Shown in pieces: positions 1 through 7,691 of a DNA stretch of 64,000 nucleotides. A program made the position numbers and the translations under genes. The DNA is from Spirochaetota bacterium (GTDB lineage Bacteria > Spirochaetota > Spirochaetia > Treponematales > Treponemataceae). The notes under the pieces were generated by a model that worked only from the letters and a program-made list of their open reading frames with translations, was not told where the DNA came from and did no database searches. Where the stretch lies: positions 62,001-126,000 of the forward strand of contig JAEXRH010000011.1 of assembly GCA_023438065.1 (NCBI GenBank), given 5' to 3'. Every line of letters begins with the position of its first letter. Positions within the stretch are counted from its first letter, which is position 1.

Positions 1-1349
1 TTTCCATTCGCGTCCTCCCCTACCAGGACGGCAAGGCGACCGCCGTCGTTTCGAAGGACAATCTCGTCGCGAGCCTCATCCTCGAGCGCGAGGAAGGCTA
101 CGGCGAACCGCTGACCACGGATATGGCGAAGGCGGCCCTCGAGGAGAAGAAGATCCGCGGCAACGTGAAGACCGAGATTATCCCCGAGGCGATCGAGGAC
201 GTCCGCTCGACCGGCAGAAGCCGCGAGATCGTCGTCCTTCGCGGATCAAAGCCGGTAACGCCGGGCGGATACCGCGTCCTCAATTTTACCGACGTACCGG
301 AAACCGGCAAGCCCGTGAACGTGAACGCGGGCGACCGGATCCTCTCGATGCAAAAACTCCCCGCGGGCTCGGACGGAATCGACGTCTTCGGCGCGACGCT
401 CAAGGCATCGACCGCGACGGGCGAAAGCACGCCAGAGCACGACGACACGATCGAGGAACGCGAGGAATCAGGCGCGACGGTTTTCCTCGCGAAGATCTCC
501 GGCGAGCTGTGCGTACACGGCCAGAAATGGTCCATATCCGACACGCGCAACGCCACCGGCGACGTCGACGACAAGCTCGGCGACGTCGATTTCCCGGGCA
601 ATCTCGTGGTGACGGGGAACGTCATGAACGGCAGGACCGTCAAGACGGCGGGCGACCTCACGGTCAACGGGAGCGCCGGAGCGTCGCTCGTCCAGGCGAA
701 CGGCAAGCTCGCCGTGAAGGGCGGGATAAAGGGCGCCGGCCGCGGCATCGCCTGGGCCCGGCACGAGATCAGCCTCGACTTCGCCGAGAACGCCCGAGTG
801 CTCGCCGGCAAGGACATATACATCGACAAGTACTGTTTCCAGTGCGTGGTCAAAACAGGCGAGCAGCTCCTCATGCGCGGAAATCCCGGCGTTCTCCTCG
901 GCGGCAGCGTGCGCGCGTCGAAGGGTATCGAGGTCTACGAGCTCGGCTCCGACAAGACGATCAGGACGGTCGTCTCCTTCGGCCAGAACTACCTCGTCGG
1001 GGACCAGATAGAGGTTTGCGAGCGCGAGGGAGAGAAGATCCGCGAAACCGTCGAGAGGATCAACGTCGAGATGCAAAAACTCTCGAACACCGACCCGCGC
1101 ATCCACGAGCTCCGCAGGCGCAAACTCGAGCTCCTGAAACGAAACGACAAGCTCACCGTCCGAGTCTTCACCCTCAAGGAGCAGTTCGAAACCCACATCA
1201 TCTCGCACGTACGCGTCGAGAACACCGTATATCCGGGCGTCGTGCTCGAAAGCCACGGTCGCTACTACGAGGTGAGGAAGAAGCAAAATCACGTCGTCTT
1301 CACCTTCGATCAGCGAACCGGCCAGATCGTCTGCAAACCCATCGCCTAA
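1..1349 (+). CDS. fapA: FapA (DUF342) family protein, 5' end outside window
   Basis: The frame is open from the first complete codon at base 3, so the gene starts before the window; 448 residues are visible, ending in TAA. The protein has the FapA/DUF342 pattern: a glycine-rich segment with VNAGDRILSMQKLPAGSDG, then a long beta-helix-like core (VVTGNVMNGRTVKTAGDLTV and similar strands), and a charged helical C-terminal region (IRETVERINVEMQKL) that probably forms a coiled coil. FapA-type proteins are cytoplasmic; some are linked to flagellar placement or polar organisation, but the exact role in spirochaetes is unsettled. It lies 16 bases upstream of lgt on the same strand, so the two are probably co-transcribed. 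The family call is fairly sure; the function is inference. Confidence 0.8.
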   Translation, partial: SIRVLPYQDGKATAVVSKDNLVASLILEREEGYGEPLTTDMAKAALEEKKIRGNVKTEIIPEAIEDVRSTGRSREIVVLRGSKPVTPGGYRVLNFTDVPETGKPVNVNAGDRILSMQKLPAGSDGIDVFGATLKASTATGESTPEHDDTIEEREESGATVFLAKISGELCVHGQKWSISDTRNATGDVDDKLGDVDFPGNLVVTGNVMNGRTVKTAGDLTVNGSAGASLVQANGKLAVKGGIKGAGRGIAWARHEISLDFAENARVLAGKDIYIDKYCFQCVVKTGEQLLMRGNPGVLLGGSVRASKGIEVYELGSDKTIRTVVSFGQNYLVGDQIEVCEREGEKIRETVERINVEMQKLSNTDPRIHELRRRKLELLKRNDKLTVRVFTLKEQFETHIISHVRVENTVYPGVVLESHGRYYEVRKKQNHVVFTFDQRTGQIVCKPIA

Positions 1350-1365
1350 CGAAGAGGAGAGACCC

Positions 1366-2355
1366 ATGTTCCTGAGCGTCGCCTATCCCTCGTGGATCCA
1401 TCCCGAGATCTTCCCCGGCCTTCCCTTCCTGCGCTGGTACGGGCTCATGTACGTATTCGCCTTCGCGACCGCGTATCTTCTTTTCAGGTTCCAGGTAAAA
1501 AAGGGCGAGCTCGAGCGCGCCGAAGGCAGGGGGCTCGCCGTCTCCGAGGACGACACGCTCAGCTTCTTCACCTGGGGAATCATCGGACTCCTCGTCGGGG
1601 CGCGGGTATTCGCGACCCTCGTCTACGATACCTCGGGCGAATACTGGAAGGCGCCCTGGCGCATCTTCTGGCCCTTCGACGAAGCGGGAAACTGGACCGG
1701 CCTTCAGGGAATGTCCTATCACGGCGGCTTCATCGGCGGCTTCATCGGCATCTTCTCATGGGCGATCGCGAAGAAACGCGGCTTTCTCGCCTGGTGCGAC
1801 GCGATGGCCGCCTCCATCCCGCTCGGCTACACCTTCGGCCGTCTCGGCAACTTCCTGAACGGCGAGCTCTACGGACGGATCACGACGAGCCCGATCGGCA
1901 TGGTCTTCCCCGACGCCGAGCGACTCCCGCTTTCCGCGGACTGGGTCAAGGCGACGGTCGCGAAGCTCGGCATGACCGTCCCGCAAGGCGCCCTCGAGGT
2001 CAACCTCCCGCGCCACCCGAGCCAGCTGTACGAAGCCTGCTTCGAGGGACTCATCCTCTGGGCCCTCATATGGTTCGTCTTCCGGAACAGGAAACCCTTC
2101 AACGGATTCCTTACCGCGGTCTACACGATCGGCTACGGGCTCTTCCGCTTCGTCATCGAGTATTTCCGCGAGCCTGACGCCGACATCGGCTATCGAATCA
2201 CCGCGGGCGGGGACCCCGCCCCGATATACGTGAACGCGTCCGTTTTCAATCTCTCGACCGGGCAGATCCTGTGCGCGGCGATGGTCATCGGCGGCATCGC
2301 GTTCCTTTTCGCCAGGGCGATTCAAACGCGGAAAGAACGCGCGCATGGCAGGTAA
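1366..2355 (+). CDS. lgt: Prolipoprotein diacylglyceryl transferase
   Basis: Lgt moves a diacylglyceryl group from phosphatidylglycerol to the lipobox cysteine of prolipoproteins, the first step of lipoprotein maturation in the inner membrane. The 329-residue product has several hydrophobic segments, the YHGGFIGG loop (His119), and the family signature GRLGNFLNGELYGR at about 158-171. HPSQLYEA follows further on. The start ATG is preceded by a purine-rich GAAGAGGAGAG ribosome site. It follows fapA closely, and its last 11 bases overlap a small ORF. The many lipoproteins in this window would be its substrates. Confidence 0.96.
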   Translation: MFLSVAYPSWIHPEIFPGLPFLRWYGLMYVFAFATAYLLFRFQVKKGELERAEGRGLAVSEDDTLSFFTWGIIGLLVGARVFATLVYDTSGEYWKAPWRIFWPFDEAGNWTGLQGMSYHGGFIGGFIGIFSWAIAKKRGFLAWCDAMAASIPLGYTFGRLGNFLNGELYGRITTSPIGMVFPDAERLPLSADWVKATVAKLGMTVPQGALEVNLPRHPSQLYEACFEGLILWALIWFVFRNRKPFNGFLTAVYTIGYGLFRFVIEYFREPDADIGYRITAGGDPAPIYVNASVFNLSTGQILCAAMVIGGIAFLFARAIQTRKERAHGR

Positions 2356-2524
2356 CCGCACAAGCCTCATGGGGGGCTTCAACGACCAGATCGACGAGGT
2401 CCGCTCGGGGCTTTACCGTCTCCTCGAGTTCGAGGAGGAAGACTGGTCCGAGAAAAAGGAACTCGTGAAGCGCGAGGTTCTCTACGCGATCAACGAACTT
2501 CGCATCTCGGTGGAAAACCTGTAG
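2345..2524 (+). CDS. Small acidic protein overlapping the end of lgt
   Basis: An ATG at 2345 opens a 59-codon frame that overlaps the last 11 bases of lgt (ATGGCAGGTAA) and ends in TAG. The product is helical and charged (FNDQIDEVRSGLYRLLEFE, then EKKELVKREVLYAINELR), with no cysteine or membrane segment. The overlap suggests translational coupling to lgt. Codon use resembles the neighbouring genes. I do not recognise a family. It could be a small conserved spirochaete protein or a chance frame; the position and composition favour a real gene. Confidence 0.6.
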   Translation: MAGNRTSLMGGFNDQIDEVRSGLYRLLEFEEEDWSEKKELVKREVLYAINELRISVENL

Positions 2525-2612
2525 AACGACGAGTAGCGAGCGAGGGAACCGCCGGGGGCGTCGCGCTTTTACTTACCGCGACCACGCAACGCCGGGCGAC
2601 TCCTTCGGCAAT

Positions 2613-2660
2613 TAAAAACAAGAAAGCCCGGGGGCATCGCCACGGGCTTTCCTGTTTTTG
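2613..2660. terminator. Bidirectional intrinsic terminator
   Basis: GAAAGCCCG (2622-2630) pairs with CGGGCTTTC (2643-2651). A T run follows on the plus strand and an A run precedes it, giving T on the minus strand. It lies between the convergent lgt operon and transketolase gene and can end both transcripts. Confidence 0.85.
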
Positions 2661-2700
2661 AAAATGAGGTCGCGGGGTAATCCCCCGCGCCGACCGGTCT

Positions 2701-4689
2701 TTATTTCTTGAGGACTTCCGCGAGCTTCTCGGCGGTAAACCCGAGATGGGCGGCGACCTTGTTCGCCGGTCCCGATTCGCCGAAGCGCTCGATCGAGAAG
2801 TTGTCGTCCTTCGACGCGGTCCATCCTTCCCAACCCATGCGCACTCCCGCCTCGCAGGTGACGACGCGAACATCGCCCCTCTTCCCGCCGACGATCGCGT
2901 CGCGGATCACCTCGCCCTGGCTCTCGAAGAGCTCCTTCGAGACGACCGAGACGACGCGGATCTTCTTGCCGGGAACGAGCTTCGCCGCGGCGATCGCCAT
3001 GGTAACCTCGGAACCGGTCGCGAGCACGGTGACGTCGGGCTTGTCGCCGCCCTTGAGGGCGACATAGGCGCCGCACTCGATCGTGTGCTTCCAGTCCGGG
3101 TCGTCCTTCGCGAAGACCTCGAGGTTCTGCCTCGTGAGCGCGAGACACACGGGTCCGTCCTTGCGGGCGAGCGCCATCTTCCAGGCGAGCGCGGTTTCCT
3201 CGGCGTCGGCCGGGCGATAGACGTGGACGTTCGGGATCGCGCGGAGCGAGGCGATCGTCTCGATCGGCTGATGGGTCGGGCCGTCCTCGCCGACGAAGAT
3301 CGAGTCGTGGGTAAGCACGTAGATCGAGGGAAGCTTCATGAGCGCGGAGAGGCGAAGCGCCGGGCGGAGGTAGTCCGCGAACACGAGGAAGGTCGCCGAG
3401 AACGCGCGAAGCCCGCCGTGAATCTGGATGCCGTTCGTGATCGCGGCCATGCCGAACTCGCGCACGCCGTAGTGGATGTAGCGGCCCGCGGGGGTCGCCG
3501 CGCCGTACGGCTGGGCGCCCTTGATGCCGACGGCGTTCGGGCCCTGGAGGTCGGCCGAGCCGCCGACGAGGTTCGGGAGCGCGGCGGCGAAGGCGTTGAG
3601 CGCGGTGTTGCCCGCGGTGCGGGTCGCGATCTGCTCGCCCTGCTTGAACTCCGGAATCTGCGCGGAGGCAAGGAGCTTGGCGTCGACGCCGCCGGGCGCG
3701 AAGGACGCGTCCCAGGCCTTTCGGAGCTCGGGATTCTTCGAGGACCAGGCGTCGAAGCGGGCCTTCCACTCGGCCTCGCTCGCGGCGAAGGCCTTCCGGC
3801 GCTCGGCGAAGTAGTCGTAGGCCCCCTGCTCGACGTGGAAGTGCTTCTCGCTATCGAGGCCGAGGCTCTTCTTCGCGTCGACGATCCCCTCCGCGCCGAT
3901 CGGGGCGCCGTGGGCCTTAGCGGTTCCGGCGACGCTCGCCGCGCCCTTTCCGATGATGGACTTGAGCATGACGAGCGAGGGCTTCCCGGACTTCTTCGCC
4001 TCGGCGACGAGCCGCTCGATACCCGAGTAGTCGTACATATCGCCCGAAAGGACGTTCCAGCCGTAGGCCTCGTAACGCTTTCCGATATCCTCGGTAAAGG
4101 TCATGTCGGTGCAGCCGTCGATGCAGATGCGGTTCTCGTCGTAGAAGACGATGAGCTTGGAGAGCTTGTGGTGACCGGCGAAGCTCGAGGCCTCGGAGGA
4201 TATGCCCTCCATGAGGCAACCCTCGCCGACGAGCGCGTAGGTGTAGTGGTCGACGACCTTGAACTCCGCGGTGTTGAAGCGCGCGGCGAGCATCGATTCG
4301 GCGATCGCCATGCCGACCGCGGAGGAAACGCCCTGCCCGAGCGGACCGGAGGTTATCTCGACGCCCGGGGTGTAGCCGTATTCGGGATGGCCGGGGCAGC
4401 GGGACCCGATCTGGCGGAAGTTCTTGATGTCGTCGAGCGAGACCCCGTAGCCGGAAAGATGCAGGATCGAGTAGAGGAACATCGAGCCGTGACCGGCGGA
4501 AAGGACGAAGCGGTCGCGGTCGGCCCACGCGGGATCCGCGGGATTGTGCTTGAGGATCTTGCCGTAAAGAACGGCGGCGAGCTCGGCGGTTCCGAGCGGA
4601 AGTCCGGGGTGGCCGGAATTGGCCTTCTGGATCGCGTCCATCGCGAGACTGCGCACGGAAAGCGCCACGGCGTCAAGTTCTTTGCTCAT
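2701..4689 (-). CDS. tkt: Transketolase
   Basis: Transketolase moves two-carbon ketol units between sugar phosphates in the non-oxidative pentose phosphate pathway, using thiamine diphosphate. The full-length product of about 662 residues contains the N-terminal RDRFVLSAGHGSMFLY and GPLGQG segments, a ThDP/Mg motif beginning GEGCLMEGISSEA and closing at YDENRICIDG, the second-domain REFGMAAITNG with the catalytic glutamate, and HDSIFVGEDGPTHQPIE. Two in-frame ATGs exist (4695 and 4689). I chose 4689 because it lies 8 bases after AAGGAG, while 4695 is only 2 bases away. The gene stands 45 bases downstream of the EIIA-like gene and may share its operon. Confidence 0.96.
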   Translation of the reverse strand: MSKELDAVALSVRSLAMDAIQKANSGHPGLPLGTAELAAVLYGKILKHNPADPAWADRDRFVLSAGHGSMFLYSILHLSGYGVSLDDIKNFRQIGSRCPGHPEYGYTPGVEITSGPLGQGVSSAVGMAIAESMLAARFNTAEFKVVDHYTYALVGEGCLMEGISSEASSFAGHHKLSKLIVFYDENRICIDGCTDMTFTEDIGKRYEAYGWNVLSGDMYDYSGIERLVAEAKKSGKPSLVMLKSIIGKGAASVAGTAKAHGAPIGAEGIVDAKKSLGLDSEKHFHVEQGAYDYFAERRKAFAASEAEWKARFDAWSSKNPELRKAWDASFAPGGVDAKLLASAQIPEFKQGEQIATRTAGNTALNAFAAALPNLVGGSADLQGPNAVGIKGAQPYGAATPAGRYIHYGVREFGMAAITNGIQIHGGLRAFSATFLVFADYLRPALRLSALMKLPSIYVLTHDSIFVGEDGPTHQPIETIASLRAIPNVHVYRPADAEETALAWKMALARKDGPVCLALTRQNLEVFAKDDPDWKHTIECGAYVALKGGDKPDVTVLATGSEVTMAIAAAKLVPGKKIRVVSVVSKELFESQGEVIRDAIVGGKRGDVRVVTCEAGVRMGWEGWTASKDDNFSIERFGESGPANKVAAHLGFTAEKLAEVLKK

Positions 4690-4734
4690 TATCATTGCTC
4701 CTTACATGGGTATGAATGCGGGTTATGTTTCACC

Positions 4735-5199
4735 TTAAAGGTACTTTTGTATCATGGAAATCAATTCCTCGGTATCGGGTTTTTTCCTCAAGGCCTCTCG
4801 AAAGGGCTCCTGCTGGAAAAGCCAGGAAAGCCGCGAGAGAATCTTGAGATGGCTCTGCGAGCCGGTCGAAAGGATGAGAAAGAGCACGAACACGGGCTTC
4901 CCGTCCATCGCGTCGAAGTTCACCGGCCGGTCGAGAAAGCACGGATACACGCGCTCGTCCCGTTCGTCCGAGACGAGCGGTGCGCGGGGATGGGGGAGGG
5001 CGATCCCGTGGCCGACCGACGTGGTCATGAGCCGCTCGCGCTCGACGAGCCCCGCGAGGAGCGCGTCGCGCGTCACGCCCGGGGGAAGCGCGAGATGGCT
5101 GACCAAATCGCCGAACACGGCCTCCGGGGTGTCCCCGAGGATGTTGTAATAGACCCCGCCCGCGCGAATCATCGTGACAAGTACGTCGGACTCACTCAT
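4735..5199 (-). CDS. PTS EIIA (fructose/nitrogen-type, PtsN-like) domain protein
   Basis: A single-domain 154-residue EIIA protein of the mannitol/fructose superfamily. The phosphorylatable histidine is His70 in GHGIALPHPR. With no sugar permease beside it, a regulatory PtsN-like role is more likely than sugar uptake. Its start overlaps the end of the upstream 510-residue gene by 8 bases, so the two are probably translationally coupled. The EIIA fold is clear from the active-site motif and the C-terminal helix (LSRLSWLFQQEPFREALR); the partner is unknown. Confidence 0.85.
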   Translation of the reverse strand: MSESDVLVTMIRAGGVYYNILGDTPEAVFGDLVSHLALPPGVTRDALLAGLVERERLMTTSVGHGIALPHPRAPLVSDERDERVYPCFLDRPVNFDAMDGKPVFVLFLILSTGSQSHLKILSRLSWLFQQEPFREALRKKPDTEELISMIQKYL

Positions 5200-6721
5200 C
5201 GGGGGTCTCCTCGTTTCGGTCCAGCAGTGAAAAGTTCCGCTTCTTCAGCTCGGGAAGCGCGTCGAGGATGACGGTCTTTATGTCGAAGAAACTGTCTTCC
5301 ATGCTCTCGATCGACGCCCACAGCGACTCCTGATCGTCGCCGCGCCGCTTGAGGTCGCGGGGTTTTTCCTTCTCCTCGGCGGAGGCGAAATAATCGGCGT
5401 CGAGGGCCTCTATGCCGGAAACCGTGTGGTTGAGAAGCTGATGCAGTACGACCGTCCCCTGGTCGGGAACGACCTCGGGCTTGATCTTCGAGGCCTTGAG
5501 CATCCAGACGAAATTCGCGATCGCGTTGTGGAGCTCGACGTAGCGATTGCGGAGAACCGCGTTGTCGTGATCGGCGAACCAGTTGTAGTCGCTCGAGAAA
5601 TCCTCGTGGAAGCGCATGAGTTCCCGCTCGAGGATCGGCACGCACAGGGCGGCGATTCCCGCGCGCGAGGGGAAGATCCGGGAGAGGAGCGGCTTGACCC
5701 CCTTCTCCTTGCGGAAGAGGGCGTCAAGGACGTAGGAATCGAGCACGAGATCGTTGTAGGGCATGCCGAGATGGAAGAACACCTCCTCGGTGACGCTCGT
5801 GGGTACCGTGACCATCGGCATGTCCCAGGAGCCCTGTACCGCGATCGCCTCGCCCGCGCGCCAGAGCCGGGTCTCGATGCCGTAGGGCTCGATCGAGATG
5901 CGCTCGGTCCACTTGAGGAATTCGGCGATCGACGCCGCGTGCGGCGTGAAAAGGCAGTCCTGCCCGAGGAACCAGGCGAAGGTCATCTGCTCGTCGATCG
6001 CGGTCGCGGCGCCGTAGAGCTCGAAGGAACGGAGCAGGCACTCCTCGAAATCGGCGAGCCATTTCGCGTTCGCCTCGCGATCGAGATCCTCTTCCGCGAG
6101 GGCGCCCACCTCGAAGATCCCCTTCGCCCAGTCCACCACCGTGGCGACGACGCGATCGCCCGGCTTGAAACGGGAATCCCAATACATCGTGCGCATGTTC
6201 ACGACCGACACGGGAAATTCGGAGGGGTCTTCGTAGTCTGACGGCGAGAAAAGCTCCGCGTTTTCGTCGTTATCGAGCGCGAGATACTGCGGGACATACT
6301 CCTCGCCGAACATCGAGTAATGGGGATAGACTTCCTCGGGCGATACCTCGAGAACGAGACGGGAGAGGGTCTCGCCCTTATAGCGAAATTCGAGCTCGTT
6401 CGGAAGGACGGCGGCATCGTAAAAGGGAACGAAACGGGAGCCCGGGATGAGGATCCCGTCGGCGATCTCTTCCTTGGTCGGGACGACGATAACCGACTTC
6501 CCCGTGAAAAGGCCGGCGCGGGTTATCCAGGTCTCCTCCTCCTCGTCGGTCAGGGAAGGATTCATGAAAGCCGACTGATTGAAGGTAAGGTATTCCGCAA
6601 GCTCGTCCCTGGCGGCGCGCCCCGACGGCTCGCCGAGGTATTCGAGCAAGGCCTTCAAGGTAAAGGGCTCGACCGCGGTAAGCAGGAAAGCCGACAGTTT
6701 TTCTTCAGTTTGCTCCCTCAT
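5192..6721 (-). CDS. Conserved-looking protein of unknown function, upstream of EIIA
   Basis: An acidic protein of about 510 residues, with no signal peptide or membrane segment. I do not recognise the family. The first 60 residues look like a small winged-helix or coiled segment (LKALLEYLGEPSGRAARDEL). The middle is rich in aromatic residues (WDSRFKPGDRVVATVVDW), and this stretch resembles an S1/OB-like strand pattern. The C-terminal third is helical and charged. The start is ATG at 6721; a GTG one codon earlier is the alternative. No good ribosome site precedes it, but TATAGT lies just upstream, so a very short or absent leader is possible. It overlaps the EIIA-like gene by 8 bases, suggesting a shared regulatory role. 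Confidence 0.75.
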   Translation of the reverse strand: MREQTEEKLSAFLLTAVEPFTLKALLEYLGEPSGRAARDELAEYLTFNQSAFMNPSLTDEEEETWITRAGLFTGKSVIVVPTKEEIADGILIPGSRFVPFYDAAVLPNELEFRYKGETLSRLVLEVSPEEVYPHYSMFGEEYVPQYLALDNDENAELFSPSDYEDPSEFPVSVVNMRTMYWDSRFKPGDRVVATVVDWAKGIFEVGALAEEDLDREANAKWLADFEECLLRSFELYGAATAIDEQMTFAWFLGQDCLFTPHAASIAEFLKWTERISIEPYGIETRLWRAGEAIAVQGSWDMPMVTVPTSVTEEVFFHLGMPYNDLVLDSYVLDALFRKEKGVKPLLSRIFPSRAGIAALCVPILERELMRFHEDFSSDYNWFADHDNAVLRNRYVELHNAIANFVWMLKASKIKPEVVPDQGTVVLHQLLNHTVSGIEALDADYFASAEEKEKPRDLKRRGDDQESLWASIESMEDSFFDIKTVILDALPELKKRNFSLLDRNEETPDE

Positions 6722-6757
6722 CACCTATATACTATACCATCTTGGAGAAAGATAATA

Positions 6758-6793
6758 GCGGAGCGTTGTGCGCCGTCATGACCGCCGCTCCGC
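6758..6793. repeat. Inverted repeat in the divergent 6.7 kb control region
   Basis: GCGGAGCG (6758-6765) and CGCTCCGC (6786-6793) are perfect 8-base arms around a 20-base loop. There is no T run, and the site lies between two divergent genes, so it is more likely an operator or leader hairpin of the minus-strand gene than a terminator. Confidence 0.45.
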
Positions 6794-6801
6794 ATTCAAT
6801 T

Positions 6802-6861
6802 CGTGTTATTTTGACACACACAAGAATGTTTTTATGACACAGAAAATGTAAAAATGCCACA
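6802..6861. promoter_or_regulatory. Three repeats upstream of the sigma-54 promoter, possible enhancer sites
   Basis: Three related 17-base units end in TGACACA, TGACACA and TGCCACA: 6802-6818, 6825-6841 and 6845-6861. The last two match AATGT, then A/T-rich bases, then ATGMCACA, and are spaced exactly 20 bases apart. They lie about 120-190 bases upstream of the sigma-54 core promoter, the usual position of enhancer sites bound by a sigma-54 activator. Repeats and spacing are seen directly; the binding role is inference. Confidence 0.55.
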
Positions 6862-6978
6862 CCACTAAAGGGGAAAAGGCATTCAAACCCGCTCTTTTCC
6901 GGCAACCGTCACGCGTTGAATTCAATTATATCTTTGCAATACAATGAGTTACGTATTTCTTCGCGATGGCCGTATAAA

Positions 6979-6996
6979 TTGGCACGCTACTTGCTT
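6979..6996 (+). promoter_or_regulatory. Sigma-54 (-24/-12) promoter of hsp20
   Basis: The sequence TTGGCACGCTACTTGCTT matches the sigma-54 consensus TGGCACG-N4-TTGCW throughout. The -24 GG (6981-6982) and -12 GC (6993-6994) are separated by exactly 10 bases. The expected start of transcription is near 7006, about 50 bases before the hsp20 ATG. No sigma-54 activator gene is in the window. Confidence 0.85.
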
Positions 6997-7004
6997 AATA
7001 ATAA

Positions 7005-7026
7005 GTGTCCGCGTGAAGACGGACAC
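7005..7026 (+). promoter_or_regulatory. 5'-terminal hairpin of the hsp20 leader
   Basis: GTGTCCG (7005-7011) and CGGACAC (7020-7026) form a perfect 7-base stem with an 8-base loop, starting at the predicted +1 of the sigma-54 transcript. It may stabilise the mRNA. It does not pair with the ribosome site, so a thermosensor role is not supported. Confidence 0.5.
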
Positions 7027-7055
7027 CAACAACACCTAACCAATGGAGGTATCCT

Positions 7056-7496
7056 ATGAACACTCTGAGACTTTTCAACCCGGCTTTGACGAACGACGTA
7101 TTCGACGCCTTTGACCGCGGCTTCGGCCTTCTCTCCCCGCTCGCGTCAGCGACAGTGGCGAGCCCCCGCGTCGACGTGAGGGAAACGGCGACCGCCTATC
7201 TCATGGAAGTTGACCTTCCCGGCCTTTCCGAGAAGGACGTCGAGATCAGCCTCAAGGATCGCGTTCTCTCGATCGCCTCGATGAGGGAAGCCGACACCGA
7301 GGGCAAGAAAACCGACGAAGAGGGCGAATACCTCATCCGCGAGCGCCGCTCGGCGAGCTTCGAGCGCCGGTTCACCCTCCCCGAGGATATCGACGCCGAG
7401 AAGGTCGACGCGACCTTCAAGAACGGGGTCCTCTCGATCACCATCCCGCGAAAGGCCGAGGCCCAGCCGCGGCAGATCCTGATCAAGTCGGCCTGA
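7056..7496 (+). CDS. Small heat shock protein, Hsp20/alpha-crystallin family
   Basis: A 146-residue ATP-independent holdase that binds unfolding proteins in the cytoplasm as an oligomer. The alpha-crystallin domain spans about residues 37-138, beginning SPRVDVRETATAYLMEVDLP and ending with the conserved FKNGVLSITIPR. A C-terminal ILI (IxI/V) tail motif follows, used for oligomer assembly. The start ATG lies 7 bases after TGGAGG. The gene is monocistronic: it is bounded upstream by the sigma-54 promoter and downstream by a strong terminator. Confidence 0.95.
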   Translation: MNTLRLFNPALTNDVFDAFDRGFGLLSPLASATVASPRVDVRETATAYLMEVDLPGLSEKDVEISLKDRVLSIASMREADTEGKKTDEEGEYLIRERRSASFERRFTLPEDIDAEKVDATFKNGVLSITIPRKAEAQPRQILIKSA

Positions 7497-7593
7497 CGGG
7501 CGCGAGGCCGTAAGCGAGCCTCAGGCGGGTACTCCTCCGATCCGCCCGTGGCGCGCGGCCTTCCTGACGCCAGGGTAATCAGCAATCCCCGAA

Positions 7594-7632
7594 GATCCGG
7601 CGGAACTCTCTCCCCGCCGGGTCTTTTTTTTT
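7594..7632 (+). terminator. Intrinsic terminator of hsp20
   Basis: GATCCGGCGG pairs with CCGCCGGGTC (one G-T pair), followed by nine or more T residues ending near 7632. Confidence 0.9.
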
Positions 7633-7655
7633 ACCCAGCCGGCGCGTCAATCCGC

Positions 7656-7684
7656 TTGTGACGGAATTGAAGCCCCGCTATAAT
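7656..7684 (+). promoter_or_regulatory. Sigma-70 promoter of yhhQ, predicted leaderless
   Basis: TTGTGA (7656-7661), a 17-base spacer, and a perfect TATAAT (7679-7684). Only 7 bases separate the -10 box from the ATG at 7692, so transcription should begin at or beside the start codon, with no room for a ribosome site. Confidence 0.8.
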
Positions 7685-7691
7685 CCCGGCC

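Noticed and set aside
4726..4733. TGTTTCAC, half of a parS site
   Set aside because: Only the left half matches; the right half lacks GTGAAACA, and it is 4 kb from parAB.
2746..5271. An 841-codon open frame on the plus strand
   Set aside because: It is antisense to transketolase and the EIIA-like gene, both clearly homologous to known families. High third-position GC creates long mirror frames.
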